Below, piece by piece: positions 39,804 through 50,672 of a DNA stretch of 64,000 nucleotides. Location of the stretch: the NCBI RefSeq assembly GCF_004327285.1, contig NZ_QJUI01000009.1, positions 1-64,000 on the forward strand, read 5' to 3'. A model generated the notes under the pieces. That model ran no database searches. It worked only from the letters and a program-made list of their open reading frames with translations, and was not told where the DNA came from. The position numbers and the translations under genes are program-made. The DNA comes from Phytopseudomonas daroniae. Lineage in GTDB: Bacteria > Pseudomonadota > Gammaproteobacteria > Pseudomonadales > Pseudomonadaceae. How positions within the stretch are numbered: position 1 is the first letter of the stretch; each line of letters starts with the position of its first letter.

Positions 39804-40922
39804 ATGCGTGACAAGGTAAGTGGTGCGCAGCGCTGGGTGGTGAAGATCGGCAGTGCCTTGCTGACGGCTGATGGTCGTGGTCTGGATCGTGCCGCCATGG
39901 CGGTGTGGGTCGAGCAAATGGTGGCGCTGCGCGCGCAGGGCGTGGAGCTGGTGCTGGTATCGTCCGGCGCGGTGGCGGCAGGAATGAGCCGTCTCGGCTG
40001 GACGGCGCGACCCAGTGCCATCCACGAGCTGCAGGCCGCGGCCGCCATTGGCCAGATGGGCCTGGTGCAGGCCTGGGAGTCGAGTTTCGGCGAGCATGGC
40101 CGTCGTACCGCACAGGTTCTGCTGACCCATGACGACCTGTCCGATCGCAAGCGTTATCTGAACGCACGCAGCACCTTGCGTACCCTGGTCGATCTCGACG
40201 TGGTTCCGGTGATCAACGAGAACGATACCGTGGTGACCGACGGCATCCGCTTCGGTGACAACGACACCCTGGCGGCGCTGGTGGCCAACCTGGTGGAAGC
40301 CGACCTGCTGGTGATCCTCACCGACCGCGACGGCATGTTCGACGCCGACCCGCGTACCAATCCTGCCGCTCAACTGATCCACGAAGCGCGTGCCGATGAT
40401 CCGGCGCTCGATGCCGTTGCCGGCGGTGTCGGTGGCGCGCTGGGGCGTGGCGGCATGCAGACCAAATTGCGCGCGGCGCGACTGGCTGCGCGCTCCGGGG
40501 CGCACACCGTGATCGTTGGTGGCGCCATCGAGCAGGTGCTGGCGCGCCTCAAGGCGGGCGAGCTGCTTGGTACCTTGCTGATTCCCGAGCGTGGCATGCT
40601 GGCGGCGCGTAAACAGTGGCTGGCCGGGCATCTGCAAACCCGTGGCACCCTGGTGCTGGATGCTGGCGCGGTGAAAGCGCTGGTATCCGACCGCAAGAGT
40701 TTGCTGCCGGTCGGCGTAAAGGCGGTGCAGGGCAGTTTCCGTCGCGGTGAGATGGTGGTGTGCGTGGCGCCGGATGGTCGTGAGATCGCCCGTGGCCTGG
40801 CCAATTACAGTGCGTTGGAAGCGCAGAAAATCATCGGTCGCCCCTCGGATGAAATCGAGCGGTTGCTGGGGTACGTCGATGAGCCCGAGCTGGTGCATCG
40901 CGATAATCTGATTCTGGTCTAA
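39804..40922 (+). CDS. proB: Glutamate 5-kinase
   Basis: A 372-residue enzyme for the first step of proline synthesis. The amino acid kinase domain has [34 protein letters not shown] and [17 protein letters not shown]; the C-terminal PUA domain (about residues 275-360, [36 protein letters not shown]) is present. Start at 39804 gives the family length; AGGG lies upstream. Confidence 0.96.
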   Translation: MRDKVSGAQRWVVKIGSALLTADGRGLDRAAMAVWVEQMVALRAQGVELVLVSSGAVAAGMSRLGWTARPSAIHELQAAAAIGQMGLVQAWESSFGEHGRRTAQVLLTHDDLSDRKRYLNARSTLRTLVDLDVVPVINENDTVVTDGIRFGDNDTLAALVANLVEADLLVILTDRDGMFDADPRTNPAAQLIHEARADDPALDAVAGGVGGALGRGGMQTKLRAARLAARSGAHTVIVGGAIEQVLARLKAGELLGTLLIPERGMLAARKQWLAGHLQTRGTLVLDAGAVKALVSDRKSLLPVGVKAVQGSFRRGEMVVCVAPDGREIARGLANYSALEAQKIIGRPSDEIERLLGYVDEPELVHRDNLILV

Positions 40923-40980
40923 AAGCAGCTTCAAGCTTCAAGAGAAGAGGGGGCTTGTCTGTGTTCATTGAGGGGTTCGT

Positions 40981-41439
40981 ATGAAGGCAGGATGGCTTGG
41001 CATGTTGTGCGCGTTGCCGTTGTGGGTGTCCGCCGAGCAGATCGGCGAAGTGTCCACGGTGTTCAAGTGGATGGGGCCCAACGACAAGATCGTGGTCGAG
41101 GCTTTTGACGATCCCAAGGTGTCGGGCGTGACCTGCTACCTGTCGCGAGCCAAGACTGGCGGCGTGAAAGGTGGCCTCGGCCTGGCGGAGGATCGCGCCG
41201 AGGCGTCGATTGCCTGTCGTCAGGTCGGCCCGATCAGCTTCGCGGGCGAGCTCAAGGATGGCGAGGAAGTATTCCGCGAGCGTACCTCGTTGGTCTTCAA
41301 GACCATGCAGGTGGTGCGGTTCTTCGACCAGAAGCGCAATACCCTGGTGTATCTGGTCTACAGCGACCGGATCATCGAAGGCAGCCCGCAGAATGCGGTG
41401 ACCGCCATTCCGATTCTACCCTGGCCGAAGGCGGGCTGA
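40981..41439 (+). CDS. CreA family protein
   Basis: A 152-residue exported protein: short signal peptide ([18 protein letters not shown]) and the CreA fold ([79 protein letters not shown]). Periplasmic; function unknown. It follows proB by 58 bases and is followed by a hairpin. Confidence 0.9.
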   Translation: MKAGWLGMLCALPLWVSAEQIGEVSTVFKWMGPNDKIVVEAFDDPKVSGVTCYLSRAKTGGVKGGLGLAEDRAEASIACRQVGPISFAGELKDGEEVFRERTSLVFKTMQVVRFFDQKRNTLVYLVYSDRIIEGSPQNAVTAIPILPWPKAG

Positions 41440-41449
41440 TTCCCTGGGC

Positions 41450-41481
41450 GAGCGACGGGCTCTTTAAAAGCCCCGTCGCTC
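41450..41481. terminator. Hairpin between creA-like gene and chemoreceptor
   Basis: GAGCGACGGG (41450-41459) and CCCGTCGCTC (41472-41481) form a 10-bp stem around TCTTTAAAAG-containing loop. There is no long T-run, so it is a possible bidirectional terminator between converging genes. Confidence 0.6.
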
Positions 41482-41531
41482 GCTCCAGGTTCGTGAGCAT
41501 CCGCCCACGAGCCGTTTTCCGTTGGTGATTT

Positions 41532-43157
41532 TCAGATTCGGAAGCGTGCGACGAGCGTGTTGAGATCCACGGCCAGGCGCGAGAGCTCCTGGCTGGCGGC
41601 GCTGGTCTGGTTGGCGCCGGCGGATGTCTGCAGCGACAGGTCGCGAATGTTCACCAGGTTGCGATCGACTTCCCGGGCGACCTGAGCCTGCTCCTCCGAT
41701 GCACTGGCGATCACCAGATTGCGTTCGTTGATCATCGCGATCGCTTCGGTGATCTGTTCCAGTGCGGTTCCGGCACCTTTTGCGACTTCCAGCGTCGAGC
41801 GTGCTCGATCATTGCTGTTCTGCATGGCGGCAACGGTTTTTTCGGTGCCCACCTGAATGCCGCCGATCATGCCCTCGATTTCCTGGGTCGATTGCTGGGT
41901 GCGGTGCGCCAGGGCGCGAACCTCGTCGGCGACCACTGCGAATCCACGCCCGGCATCGCCGGCCCGTGCTGCCTCGATGGCGGCGTTGAGAGCCAGCAGA
42001 TTGGTCTGTTCGGCAATCGAGCGAATCACGTCGAGCACCTTGCTGATCTCACGAATCTGCTCGGCGAGCTGTTCGACTTCGCTGGAGGTGGTTGTCACAT
42101 CCTTGGTCAACTGGCTGATCGAGTCGACGGTTTCGCGTACCTGCTCACGGCCTCGCAGTGCGGTGGTGTTCGATTGCTGAGAGGCTTCCGAGGTGCTCAC
42201 CGCATTTCGAGCCACTTCTTCCACGGCGGCGGTCATCTCGTTGACAGCGGTGGCGGCCTGTTCGATTTCGGTGCTCTGCTGGTGCAGGCCACGGGTGGAG
42301 TCTTCGGTGACCGCATGCAGTTCCTCGGAGGCCGACGCCAGCTGATTGGACGAGTCGGCAATGCTCTGGATGGCGGCGTGCAGATTCTTCTGCATGGCCT
42401 GCAGGGCGGTCATCAGGCGAGCCGGCTCGTCTGTGCCTGTCACCTGAATGCTCTGGGTCAGATCGCCGGTAGCGATGACTTCGGCTACGCGCAGGGATTC
42501 GCCCAGTGGGCCGACGATGCTGCGGGTCAATATCACGGCCAATAGCACGGTCAGGGCAATGCTGATGATCAGCGTGGTGATGACCATTTTTTCGGCGTTG
42601 TGGAAGGCGGCCTGGCTGGCATTCGTGGACTGCATGGCGCCGTCATTGTTGAAGTGTGAGAGGTTTTTGAGCGCGGCGGTCAATCCGTCGGCGTAGGTTG
42701 ATAGTGGCCCGGTAGCGAGCTGTGTGGCTTCGTCGATGCGGCCGGCGCGTGCCGCCTCCACTACCTGTTGCTGCAGGTTGGAGTATTCGCCGTAAGCTTT
42801 GCGGAGTTGCTCGAATAGCTTTTGCTCTTGTGGCCCGCTGGCGAGCTTGGCGTAGGTATCGAATTGCCCCGGAACGGACTGTGCGATGCTGTCGATCGCG
42901 GTGAGGGTGCTTTGCCGCTCGGATTCGTTTGTCAGCAAGACGCTTCTCAGCGTCAGAGCTCGAATACGCCCTATGCTGGTGGCCAGTCCTTCGGTAGAGA
43001 TCAGGGATGGCAGCCAATTGTCGCGGATTTGATCCGAGGCGGCATTCATGCGGTTCATCTGCGACAGCGCGAAGATCCCGAGCCCCAGCAGCAGGGTGGC
43101 CAATAATGCGAACGCCAGACCGGCGCGTTTCCCAATATCCAAACCTCTTAACCACAT
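41532..43157 (-). CDS. Methyl-accepting chemotaxis protein, four-helix-bundle sensor
   Basis: A 541-residue receptor: TM1 ([19 protein letters not shown]), a 4HB_MCP periplasmic domain (residues about 35-190), TM2 ([20 protein letters not shown]), HAMP, and the signalling domain with tip [41 protein letters not shown]. Length is that of the common 40-helix Pseudomonas receptors. GGAAGGA precedes the ATG at 43157; a long in-frame extension to 43349 is not family-like. Ligand unknown. Confidence 0.92.
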   Translation of the reverse strand: MWLRGLDIGKRAGLAFALLATLLLGLGIFALSQMNRMNAASDQIRDNWLPSLISTEGLATSIGRIRALTLRSVLLTNESERQSTLTAIDSIAQSVPGQFDTYAKLASGPQEQKLFEQLRKAYGEYSNLQQQVVEAARAGRIDEATQLATGPLSTYADGLTAALKNLSHFNNDGAMQSTNASQAAFHNAEKMVITTLIISIALTVLLAVILTRSIVGPLGESLRVAEVIATGDLTQSIQVTGTDEPARLMTALQAMQKNLHAAIQSIADSSNQLASASEELHAVTEDSTRGLHQQSTEIEQAATAVNEMTAAVEEVARNAVSTSEASQQSNTTALRGREQVRETVDSISQLTKDVTTTSSEVEQLAEQIREISKVLDVIRSIAEQTNLLALNAAIEAARAGDAGRGFAVVADEVRALAHRTQQSTQEIEGMIGGIQVGTEKTVAAMQNSNDRARSTLEVAKGAGTALEQITEAIAMINERNLVIASASEEQAQVAREVDRNLVNIRDLSLQTSAGANQTSAASQELSRLAVDLNTLVARFRI

Positions 43158-43317
43158 AGCGGAGTTCCTTCCCATTTTCCGTGCACCATGCCTCGGATGA
43201 TTTTCACCATATCGGCAGGAGGGTCTTTTGCTTGACTGAATTGTCTTGTGAGCGAGAGGGCTGGTGCGAGGCCTGTCAGGTGGAGGAAGGCGGCGTCTCT
43301 GTACTTTTCCATGGGCA

Positions 43318-43346
43318 ATAAAAAACCGACCCTGAGGTCGGTTTTT
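43318..43346 (-). terminator. Terminator after rpsT
   Basis: CCGACC (43326-43331) and GGTCGG (43336-43341 region) form a stem flanked by A-runs on one side and T-runs on the other, so it works in both directions. It lies just downstream of the rpsT stop on the minus strand. Confidence 0.9.
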
Positions 43347-43361
43347 CATGAAACGGGTAGT

Positions 43362-43637
43362 TTAAGCAGCAGCTTGGCTGAGTGCTTTAACATGACCGTT
43401 CAGGCGGCTCTTGTGACGAGCGGCCTTGTTCTTGTGGATGATGCCTTTATCGGCCATACGGTCGATAACAGGCACAGCCAGAACGTAAGCAGCTTGTGCT
43501 TTTTCGTGGTCTTTGGCGTCGATAGCCTTGACTACGTTCTTGATGTAGGTACGAACCATGGAGCGCAGGCTGGCGTTATGGCTACGACGCTTCTCAGCCT
43601 GTTTTGCGCGTTTTTTGGCAGAAGGTGTATTGGCCAC
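43362..43637 (-). CDS. rpsT: 30S ribosomal protein S20
   Basis: A 91-residue S20. The true start is the GTG at 43637, giving the family N-terminus [21 protein letters not shown]; a TTG two codons upstream is also open. The rest ([41 protein letters not shown]) is typical. GAGG/GAGC lies before it. Confidence 0.97.
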   Translation of the reverse strand: MANTPSAKKRAKQAEKRRSHNASLRSMVRTYIKNVVKAIDAKDHEKAQAAYVLAVPVIDRMADKGIIHKNKAARHKSRLNGHVKALSQAAA

Positions 43638-44165
43638 CGTCAAGCTCCTCGAAAACTAAGGGGTTACAGACAAATAAGGCCGCGAATCATGCAGGCGAGC
43701 GAAGCACTTGTCAAGGTCGATGCGTAGGGTATGTTGACCGTTCAGCGCAAGCCGCGTTGCCGCGAGAAACCTCGCCAGGCTAGGCGGAGGACGCCGGTAA
43801 TGGTTGTTCCCTTGCCAAGTCCTCCAACAACGCATAGCGAGATTTCCCGCGCAACCCGAAGGGCCGGGCCCGTTTTGCCGCGATGCTGCGTTTCTCGCCG
43901 GCTCATTTAGCCAGCTAAACTTCGCGGCTCGCGCCTTGCCTCGCGGCAAAACGGGCTCCGGCGCGGTCGTGCTGAACGGTCAACAGACCCTTATCAATCG
44001 TCGTAGAGCCATTGCAAGAAAGGATGCTTTATCAGGCCGGCGATTCTACACTCCTGGCCCGCACTTGTGGCGTTGCACCTTCGTGCGGTGTCGCGGTCTG
44101 TTGCTGGCGCGTGACGAGCGTTGCGCGTGTGGATCAAGTAAACGCTGATTGAGCATCCCTGCCGA
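43638..44165. other. 528-base gap between rpsT and murJ
   Basis: The gap is mostly filled by the 266-bp MITE-like element at 43726-43991. The rest (43638-43725 and 43992-44165) must hold the divergent rpsT and murJ promoters. No gene is credible in it. Confidence 0.5.
43726..43991. mobile_element. 266-bp MITE-like element with 21-bp terminal inverted repeats
   Basis: Left end 43726-43746 (AGGGTATGTTGACCGTTCAG plus C) and right end 43971-43991 are inverted repeats matching at 20 of 21 bases. Sub-terminal arms TTGCCGCGAG (43757-43766) and CTCGCGGCAA (43940-43949) pair perfectly. There is no transposase gene inside. The hairpin at 36163-36220 shares the outer bases AGGGTCTGTTG. Structure and size fit a miniature inverted-repeat element; no clear target duplication is visible, so mobility is inference. 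Confidence 0.6.
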
Positions 44166-45710
44166 ATGAATCTTCTCAAGTCGCTGGCCGCGGTCAGCTC
44201 CATCACCATGCTGTCGCGGATTCTCGGTTTCGTGCGCGACACCATCATGGCCAGGATCTTCGGTGCGGGCATCGCCTCGGATGCCTTCGTGGTGGCGTTC
44301 AAACTGCCCAACCTGCTGCGCCGTATTTTTGCCGAGGGTGCCTTTTCCCAGGCCTTCGTGCCGATCCTGGCGGAGTACAAAACCCAGAAAGGCGAGGAGG
44401 CGACTCGTACCTTCGTTGCTTATGTGGCCGGCCAACTGACCCTGGTGCTGGCACTGGTGACGCTGCTTGGCGTGCTGGCTGCACCCTGGATCGTCTGGGC
44501 GTCGGCACCGGGCTTCAGCGACAACCCCGAGCGTTTCGAGCTGACCAGCGATCTGCTGCGGGTGACCTTTCCTTATATATTCCTGATTTCGCTGTCGTCC
44601 TTCGTCGGTGCGTTGCTCAACACCTGGAACCGGTTCGCCGTACCGGCTTTCGTGCCGACGCTGCTCAACGTCAGCATGATTTTCTTCGCTCTGTTTCTGA
44701 CGCCTTATTTCGACCCGCCGATCATGGCCATGGGCTGGGCGGTGCTGGTCGGCGGATTGCTGCAGCTGCTTTATCAACTGCCTCATTTACGCAAGATCGG
44801 CCTGCTGGTACTGCCGCGCCTCAACCTGCGCGATAGTGGCGTGTGGCGGGTGTTGCGGCAGATGGGCCCGGCGATCCTCGGCGTCTCGGTGGCGCAGATT
44901 TCCCTGATCATCAATACCGTGTTCGCCTCCTTTCTGGTGGCTGGCTCGGTATCGTGGATGTATTACGCCGACCGCCTGATGGAGCTGCCCGCCGGAGTGC
45001 TGGGTGTGGCGCTGGGCACCATCCTGCTGCCGTCGCTGGCGAAGACTCATGCCGCGCAGGATCCTGCCGCCTACTCGAAACTGCTCGATTGGGGCCTGCG
45101 CCTGTGCATTCTGCTGGCGCTGCCCTGTGCGCTGGCCTTGGCGTTGCTGTCCGAACCGCTGGTGGTGGCGCTGTTCCAGTACGGCAAATTCACCGCTGCC
45201 GATGCCGCCATGACCCAGCGCGCCTTGCTCGCCTATTCGGTGGGGCTGCTCGGCATGCTGTTGGTCAAGGTGCTGGCGCCGGCGTTCTACGCCCGCCAGG
45301 ACATCCGCACGCCCGTGCGCATCGCCATGTTCACCTTGCTGATGACTCAGGTGATGAACGTGCTGTTCGTGTTCGTCATCCCGCTGGCCCATGCCGGCCT
45401 GGCCTTGGCCATCGGCCTGGCGGCCTGCCTGAATGCCGGTCTGCTGTTCTGGAAATTGCGTGCACGCGGCTTCTATCAGCCGCAACCCGGCTGGGGCCTG
45501 TTTGCCGGCAAGCTACTGGCGGCGGTGCTGGTGATGGTCGCGGTGTTGCTTGGCATGCTGTGGCTGATGCCGGCCTGGAGCGAGGGCAATATGTTGCAGC
45601 GCTTGCTGCGCCTGGGTGCGCTGGTCGCGGCTGGGGCGCTGAGCTATTTCGCGGTGCTGGGTATTCTCGGTTTCCGCCTGCGCGACTTCGCCCGTCGTTC
45701 GGTTGGTTGA
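44166..45710 (+). CDS. murJ: Lipid II flippase MurJ
   Basis: A 514-residue polytopic membrane protein of the MviN/MurJ family with about fourteen hydrophobic segments. Conserved parts: [75 protein letters not shown]. It moves lipid II across the inner membrane for peptidoglycan synthesis. Divergent from rpsT, upstream of ribF. Confidence 0.95.
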   Translation: MNLLKSLAAVSSITMLSRILGFVRDTIMARIFGAGIASDAFVVAFKLPNLLRRIFAEGAFSQAFVPILAEYKTQKGEEATRTFVAYVAGQLTLVLALVTLLGVLAAPWIVWASAPGFSDNPERFELTSDLLRVTFPYIFLISLSSFVGALLNTWNRFAVPAFVPTLLNVSMIFFALFLTPYFDPPIMAMGWAVLVGGLLQLLYQLPHLRKIGLLVLPRLNLRDSGVWRVLRQMGPAILGVSVAQISLIINTVFASFLVAGSVSWMYYADRLMELPAGVLGVALGTILLPSLAKTHAAQDPAAYSKLLDWGLRLCILLALPCALALALLSEPLVVALFQYGKFTAADAAMTQRALLAYSVGLLGMLLVKVLAPAFYARQDIRTPVRIAMFTLLMTQVMNVLFVFVIPLAHAGLALAIGLAACLNAGLLFWKLRARGFYQPQPGWGLFAGKLLAAVLVMVAVLLGMLWLMPAWSEGNMLQRLLRLGALVAAGALSYFAVLGILGFRLRDFARRSVG

Positions 45711-45809
45711 GTGGGCGTGTCGTGCTAACAATAATAGAGCACCGTATCAGCCTACCCGGCGCCAGCCGCTGTGCGTATAATTGGCCACTTTGTGAGCAAG
45801 AAGCGCGTT

Positions 45810-46748
45810 ATGCAGCTGGTTCGAGGCCTTCATAATCTGCGGCCCCAGCATCGGGGCTGTGTCGCCACCATCGGTAATTTCGACGGCGTTCACCGTGGCC
45901 ACCAGGCGATTCTGGCGCGTTTGCGTGAGCGTTCTGCGGAGCTGGGCGTACCGAGCTGCGTGGTGCTGTTCGAGCCGCAGCCGCGTGAGTATTTCGATCC
46001 CAAAGGTGCACCTGCGCGACTGAGTCGTCTGCGTGACAAGCTCGCCTTGTTGGCTGCCGAAGGCGTCGACCGCGTGCTGTGCCTGGCCTTCAACCCGCGC
46101 TTGCGTGAGTTGAGCGCAGCCGAGTTCGTGCAGCGCGTATTGCTCGATGGCCTTGGCGTTCTGCATCTTGAAGTGGGTGACGATTTTCGCTTCGGTTGCG
46201 ACCGTGCCGGCGATTTCGCCTTTCTGGCCGAAGCTGCGCAGCGTGAAGGCTTTACCGTCGAGGCGGCCAAGACCGTGGAGATCGATGGCCAGCGCGTCAG
46301 CAGTACCCGCGTGCGTGAGGCTCTTGCCAGTGCTGACTTCAAAGGGGCCGAGGACATGCTCGGGCGGCCGTTCCGGATCGTCGGGCGAGTGCTGCACGGA
46401 CAGAAACTCGGTCGTCAGTTGAATGCGCCAACCGCCAACGTGCAGCTCAAGCGCAAACGCGCACCGCTGACCGGGGTCTACCTGGTCAGCGCCGAGATAG
46501 ATGGCCGGCCATGGCCCGGCGTCGCCAACATTGGCGTTCGCCCCAGCGTGGCCGGTGACGGGAGCGCCCACCTCGAGGTGCACCTGCTGGATTTTGCCGG
46601 CGACCTGTATGGCCGGCGTTTGACGGTGGCATTCCACCACAAGCTGCGCGATGAGCAGCGTTTCGCCTCACTCGAGGCACTGAAGACGGCAATTGCTGCC
46701 GATATTGCCGCCGCCCGCGCCCATTGGCACGGCCAACCGCTTAAGTGA
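45810..46748 (+). CDS. ribF: Bifunctional riboflavin kinase / FAD synthetase
   Basis: A 312-residue enzyme making FMN and FAD. The N-terminal FAD synthetase (nucleotidyltransferase) part has ATIGNFDGVHRGHQAILARL and RVSSTRVREALAS; the C-terminal flavokinase part has GRVLHGQKLGRQLNAPTANV and GVANIGVRPSV. A TATAAT at 45776-45781 is a possible -10 element. ileS follows after 9 bases. Confidence 0.96.
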   Translation: MQLVRGLHNLRPQHRGCVATIGNFDGVHRGHQAILARLRERSAELGVPSCVVLFEPQPREYFDPKGAPARLSRLRDKLALLAAEGVDRVLCLAFNPRLRELSAAEFVQRVLLDGLGVLHLEVGDDFRFGCDRAGDFAFLAEAAQREGFTVEAAKTVEIDGQRVSSTRVREALASADFKGAEDMLGRPFRIVGRVLHGQKLGRQLNAPTANVQLKRKRAPLTGVYLVSAEIDGRPWPGVANIGVRPSVAGDGSAHLEVHLLDFAGDLYGRRLTVAFHHKLRDEQRFASLEALKTAIAADIAAARAHWHGQPLK

Positions 46749-46757
46749 AGAGCCGAA

Positions 46758-49592
46758 ATGACCGACTATAAAGCCACGCTGAATCTTCCCGATACCCCGT
46801 TCCCGATGAAGGCCGGCCTGCCGCAGCGCGAGCCGCAGATGCTGCAGCGCTGGGACGAGATTGGTCTGTATCGGAAGCTGCGTGAGATTGGCGAAGGACG
46901 GCCGAAGTTCGTCCTGCACGATGGCCCGCCCTATGCCAACGGCAGCATTCACATCGGTCATGCGCTGAACAAGATCCTCAAGGACATCATCACCCGTTCC
47001 AAGACCCTGGCCGGCTATGACGCGCCCTACGTACCAGGCTGGGACTGCCATGGCCTGCCGATCGAGCACAAGGTGGAAACCACCTTCGGCAAGAACCAGC
47101 CTGCCGATCTGACCCGCGAGCGCTGCCGTACCTACGCTGGCGAGCAGGTCGAGGAGCAGAAGGGCAACTTCATCCGCCTCGGCGTGCTGGGCGAGTGGAA
47201 CAACCCCTACCTGACCATGAACTTCGCCAACGAGGCCGGCGAGATCCGCGCTCTGGCGGAGATCGTCAAGAATGGCTTCGTGTTCAAGGGCCTGAAACCG
47301 GTCAACTTCTGCTTCGACTGTGGCTCGGCACTGGCCGAGGCCGAGGTCGAATACCAGGACAAGAAGTCCGATGCCATCGACGTCGCCTTCCCGGTCGAAG
47401 ACGCCGACAAGCTGGCCGCCGCCTTCGGTCTGGCCAGCCTGAGCAAGCCGACCAGCATCGTCATCTGGACCACCACGCCCTGGACCATCCCGGCCAACCA
47501 GGCGTTGAACGTTCACCCGGAATTCACCTACGCCCTGGTGGATGTCGGCGATCGCCTGCTGCTGCTGGCCGAGGAAATGGTTGAGAGCAGCCTGCAGCGT
47601 TACGGCCTGCAGGGCGAAGTGATCGCCACTGCGCAAGGCAGCGCCCTGGATCTGATTCGCTTCCGTCATCCGTTCTACGAGCGCTTCTCGCCGATCTACC
47701 TGGCCGAGTACGTCGAACTGGGCGCCGGTACCGGTATCGTCCACTCCGCACCGGCCTATGGCGAGGACGACTTCCGTACCTGCAAGCAGTACGGCATGAG
47801 CAACGACGACATCCTCAATCCGGTGCAGAGCAATGGCGTCTACGCCGAGTCGCTGCCGTTCTTCGGCGGCCAGTTCATCTGGAAGGCCAACCCGAACATC
47901 GTGGCCAAGCTCGAAGAAGTCGGCGCGTTGCTCAAGCACGAGGCGATCAACCACAGCTACATGCACTGCTGGCGCCACAAGACGCCACTGATCTACCGCG
48001 CCACCGCGCAGTGGTTCATTGGCATGGATAAGCAGCCGAACGAGGGAACCACCCTGCGTGAGCGCTCGCTGGCTGCCATCGAGGAAACCAAATTCGTTCC
48101 GGCCTGGGGCCAGGCGCGTCTGCACAGCATGATCGCCGGCCGTCCCGACTGGTGCATCTCGCGTCAGCGTAACTGGGGCGTACCGATTCCGTTCTTCACT
48201 CACAAGGAAAGCGGCGAGCTGCACCCGCGTACCGCCGAGCTGATGGAACAAGTGGCGCAGCGCGTCGAGCAGGAAGGCATCGAAGCCTGGTTCAAGCTCG
48301 ACACCGCCGAACTGCTGGGTGACGAAGCCAGCCAGTATGACAAGAGCCGCGACACCCTGGACGTCTGGTTCGACTCCGGTACCACCCACTGGCACGTGCT
48401 GCGCGGCTCCCACGCCGAACTGGCGCATGCCAGCGGGCCGGCCGCTGACCTGTACCTGGAAGGCTCCGACCAGCACCGCGGCTGGTTCCATTCCTCGCTG
48501 CTGACCGGTTGTGCCATCGATGGTCATGCGCCGTACAAGGAACTGCTGACTCACGGCTTCACCGTCGACGAGCAGGGCCGCAAGCAGTCCAAGTCGCTGG
48601 GCAACGTGGTCGCGCCGCAGAAGGTCATCGACAGCCTGGGTGCCGACATCCTGCGTCTGTGGGTCGCCTCCACCGATTATTCGGGCGAGATGGCCGTCTC
48701 CGACCAGATCCTGCAGCGCAGCGCCGATGCCTACCGGCGTATCCGCAACACCGCGCGCTTCCTGCTCTCCAACCTCAGCGGCTTCGATCCGGCGCAGCAC
48801 CTGCTGGCCCCCGAAGACATGCTGGCCCTGGATCGCTGGGCCGTGGATCGCGCCCTGCTGCTGCAACGCGAGATCGAAGAGGCTTACACCAGCTACCGAT
48901 TCTGGAACGTGTACCAGAAGGTGCACAACTTCTGTGTGCAGGAGCTGGGTGGCTTCTACCTCGACATCATCAAGGATCGTCAGTACACCACCGCCGCGGA
49001 CAGCGTGGCGCGGCGTTCCTGCCAGACCGCCATGTTCCATATCGCCGAAGCACTGGTGCGCTGGATCGCGCCGATCCTGTCGTTCACCGCGGACGAGATC
49101 TGGCAGTACCTGCCGGGCGAGCGCAACGAGTCGGTGATGCTCAACACCTGGTACGAAGGCCTGAGCGAGCTGCCGAGCGGCTTCGAGCTGGATCGCGCCT
49201 TCTGGGATCGCGTCATGGCGGTCAAGACCGCGGTCAACAAGGAACTGGAGAACCAGCGCAGTGCCAAGCTGATCGGCGGCAATCTGCAGGCCGAAGTGAC
49301 CCTCTATGGTGAGGAGTCGCTGGTCACCGACCTGACCCGCCTGGGCGACGAGCTGCGTTTCGTGCTGATCACCTCGGGTGCCAGCCTGGCGCCTCTGGCC
49401 GCCGCACCGGCTGACGCGGTGCAGACCGACGTCAGCGGGCTGAAGCTGAAGATCGTCAAATCCGGCCTGACCAAGTGCGCCCGCTGCTGGCACTTCTGCG
49501 CCGATGTCGGTAGCCATGCCAACCATCCGGACATCTGTGGCCGTTGTGTGGACAACATCGATGGCAAGGGCGAGGTGCGCCAGCATGCGTAA
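46758..49592 (+). CDS. ileS: Isoleucyl-tRNA synthetase
   Basis: A 944-residue class I synthetase. HIGH motif in [18 protein letters not shown]1 editing domain ([20 protein letters not shown]), KMSKS variant KQSKSLGN, and a C-terminal zinc site CARCWHFC...CGRC. Presence of the zinc tail marks the bacterial mupirocin-sensitive type. Second gene of the ribF-ileS-lspA-fkpB cluster. Confidence 0.98.
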   Translation: MTDYKATLNLPDTPFPMKAGLPQREPQMLQRWDEIGLYRKLREIGEGRPKFVLHDGPPYANGSIHIGHALNKILKDIITRSKTLAGYDAPYVPGWDCHGLPIEHKVETTFGKNQPADLTRERCRTYAGEQVEEQKGNFIRLGVLGEWNNPYLTMNFANEAGEIRALAEIVKNGFVFKGLKPVNFCFDCGSALAEAEVEYQDKKSDAIDVAFPVEDADKLAAAFGLASLSKPTSIVIWTTTPWTIPANQALNVHPEFTYALVDVGDRLLLLAEEMVESSLQRYGLQGEVIATAQGSALDLIRFRHPFYERFSPIYLAEYVELGAGTGIVHSAPAYGEDDFRTCKQYGMSNDDILNPVQSNGVYAESLPFFGGQFIWKANPNIVAKLEEVGALLKHEAINHSYMHCWRHKTPLIYRATAQWFIGMDKQPNEGTTLRERSLAAIEETKFVPAWGQARLHSMIAGRPDWCISRQRNWGVPIPFFTHKESGELHPRTAELMEQVAQRVEQEGIEAWFKLDTAELLGDEASQYDKSRDTLDVWFDSGTTHWHVLRGSHAELAHASGPAADLYLEGSDQHRGWFHSSLLTGCAIDGHAPYKELLTHGFTVDEQGRKQSKSLGNVVAPQKVIDSLGADILRLWVASTDYSGEMAVSDQILQRSADAYRRIRNTARFLLSNLSGFDPAQHLLAPEDMLALDRWAVDRALLLQREIEEAYTSYRFWNVYQKVHNFCVQELGGFYLDIIKDRQYTTAADSVARRSCQTAMFHIAEALVRWIAPILSFTADEIWQYLPGERNESVMLNTWYEGLSELPSGFELDRAFWDRVMAVKTAVNKELENQRSAKLIGGNLQAEVTLYGEESLVTDLTRLGDELRFVLITSGASLAPLAAAPADAVQTDVSGLKLKIVKSGLTKCARCWHFCADVGSHANHPDICGRCVDNIDGKGEVRQHA

Positions 49593-49622
49593 GGCTCTGG
49601 CCCGCACCGCGGAGATGCATTG

Positions 49623-50129
49623 ATGAGCGCGCGTTTTGGCAAACTCGGCTGGGTCTGGCTGAGCGTCGTGGTATTCGTGGTCGACCAGGTGACCAAGTTC
49701 TGGTTCGACAACAACCTGTCGATGTACGAGCGCATCGTGGTCATCCCCGACTACTTCAGCTGGACGCTGGCCTATAACACCGGCGCGGCCTTCAGCTTCC
49801 TGGCCGGTGCGTCCGGCTGGCAGCGCTGGTTGTTCACCCTGATTGCCGTGGTGGTCAGCGTGGTGCTGGTGGTCTGGCTCAAGCGTCTGAAGTCCGACGA
49901 AACCTGGCTGGCCGTCGGCCTGGCCCTGGTGCTCGGCGGCGCGCTGGGCAATCTGGTCGATCGCGTGGTGTTCGGCCATGTGGTCGACTTCATTCTGGTG
50001 CACTGGCAGAACCGCTGGTATTTCCCTGCGTTCAACCTGGCCGATAGCGCGATCACCGTCGGTGCCGTGCTGCTGGCGCTGGATATGTTCAAGAGCAAGA
50101 AGTCGGAAGAAGAGGTGGCGCGTGACTGA
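49623..50129 (+). CDS. lspA: Lipoprotein signal peptidase II
   Basis: A 168-residue inner-membrane aspartyl protease with four hydrophobic segments. Catalytic aspartates lie in GNLVDRVVFGHVVDF and FNLADSAITVG; DQVTKFW and NTGAAFSFLAG are conserved. It cleaves prolipoproteins such as the PLD lipoprotein in this window. The end overlaps fkpB by 8 bases. Confidence 0.96.
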   Translation: MSARFGKLGWVWLSVVVFVVDQVTKFWFDNNLSMYERIVVIPDYFSWTLAYNTGAAFSFLAGASGWQRWLFTLIAVVVSVVLVVWLKRLKSDETWLAVGLALVLGGALGNLVDRVVFGHVVDFILVHWQNRWYFPAFNLADSAITVGAVLLALDMFKSKKSEEEVARD

Positions 50130-50559
50130 TGTACGTATCGGCCCGGATCGGCAGGTAACCCTGCATTTCGCCCTGAAGCTGGATAACGGCGATGTGGTTG
50201 ACAGCACCTTCGACAAACAGCCGGCCACCTTCAAGGTCGGCGATGGCAACCTGCTGCCGGGTTTCGAATCCGCGCTGTATGGCTTCAAGGCCGGTGACAA
50301 GCGCAGCGTGACCGTGCTGCCGGAGCAGGGCTTCGGTCAGCCCAACCCGCAGAACGTGCAGGTCATGCCGCGTTCGCAGTTCCAGGATATGGAACTGTCG
50401 GATGGGCTGCTGGTGATCTTCAACGATGCTGCCAACACCGAACTGCCGGGCGTGGTCAAAGCCTTCGATGACACTCAGGTGACCATCGACTTCAACCACC
50501 CGCTGGCTGGCAAGACGCTGAGCTTCGAAGTCGAGATCATCGACGTCCAGGCGATTTGA
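50122..50559 (+). CDS. fkpB: FKBP-type peptidyl-prolyl isomerase FkpB/SlpA
   Basis: A 145-residue SlyD/FkpB-type isomerase: VTLHFALKLDNGDVVDSTF, LLPGFESALYGFKAGDKRSVTVLPEQGFGQPNPQNVQ (IF insert follows) and HPLAGKTLSFEVEIIDV. It lacks the histidine-rich tail of SlyD. The start is a GTG at 50122 inside the end of lspA; longer open frames upstream are not family-like. Confidence 0.93.
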   Translation: MTDVRIGPDRQVTLHFALKLDNGDVVDSTFDKQPATFKVGDGNLLPGFESALYGFKAGDKRSVTVLPEQGFGQPNPQNVQVMPRSQFQDMELSDGLLVIFNDAANTELPGVVKAFDDTQVTIDFNHPLAGKTLSFEVEIIDVQAI

Positions 50560-50608
50560 CGACGCGTCGTCGAGCGAGCCGGACATTCCTCGCGAAAGCG
50601 CTGTCTAT

Positions 50609-50634
50609 CGCGTAAGTTCTCCAGAGCTTACGCG
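50609..50634. repeat. Inverted repeat upstream of ispH
   Basis: CGCGTAAG (50609-50616) and CTTACGCG (50627-50634) form a perfect 8-bp dyad with a 10-base loop, 39 bases before the ispH ATG. It could be an operator or a leader hairpin; there is no T-run. Confidence 0.5.
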
Positions 50635-50672
50635 TTACACTTTCCACTCAAGCTTCCCGTGCCGAGCGTTCC

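Noticed and set aside
43726..44148. 114-residue plus-strand frame from 43804 and minus-strand frame 43656-43949
   Set aside because: Both lie in the MITE-like element or its flank and have no protein-like features.
46668..50300. 1210-residue open frame on the minus strand
   Set aside because: It is the antisense shadow of ribF-ileS-lspA-fkpB; the protein is low-complexity Q/H/V-rich and unlike any family, while the plus strand encodes clear core genes.
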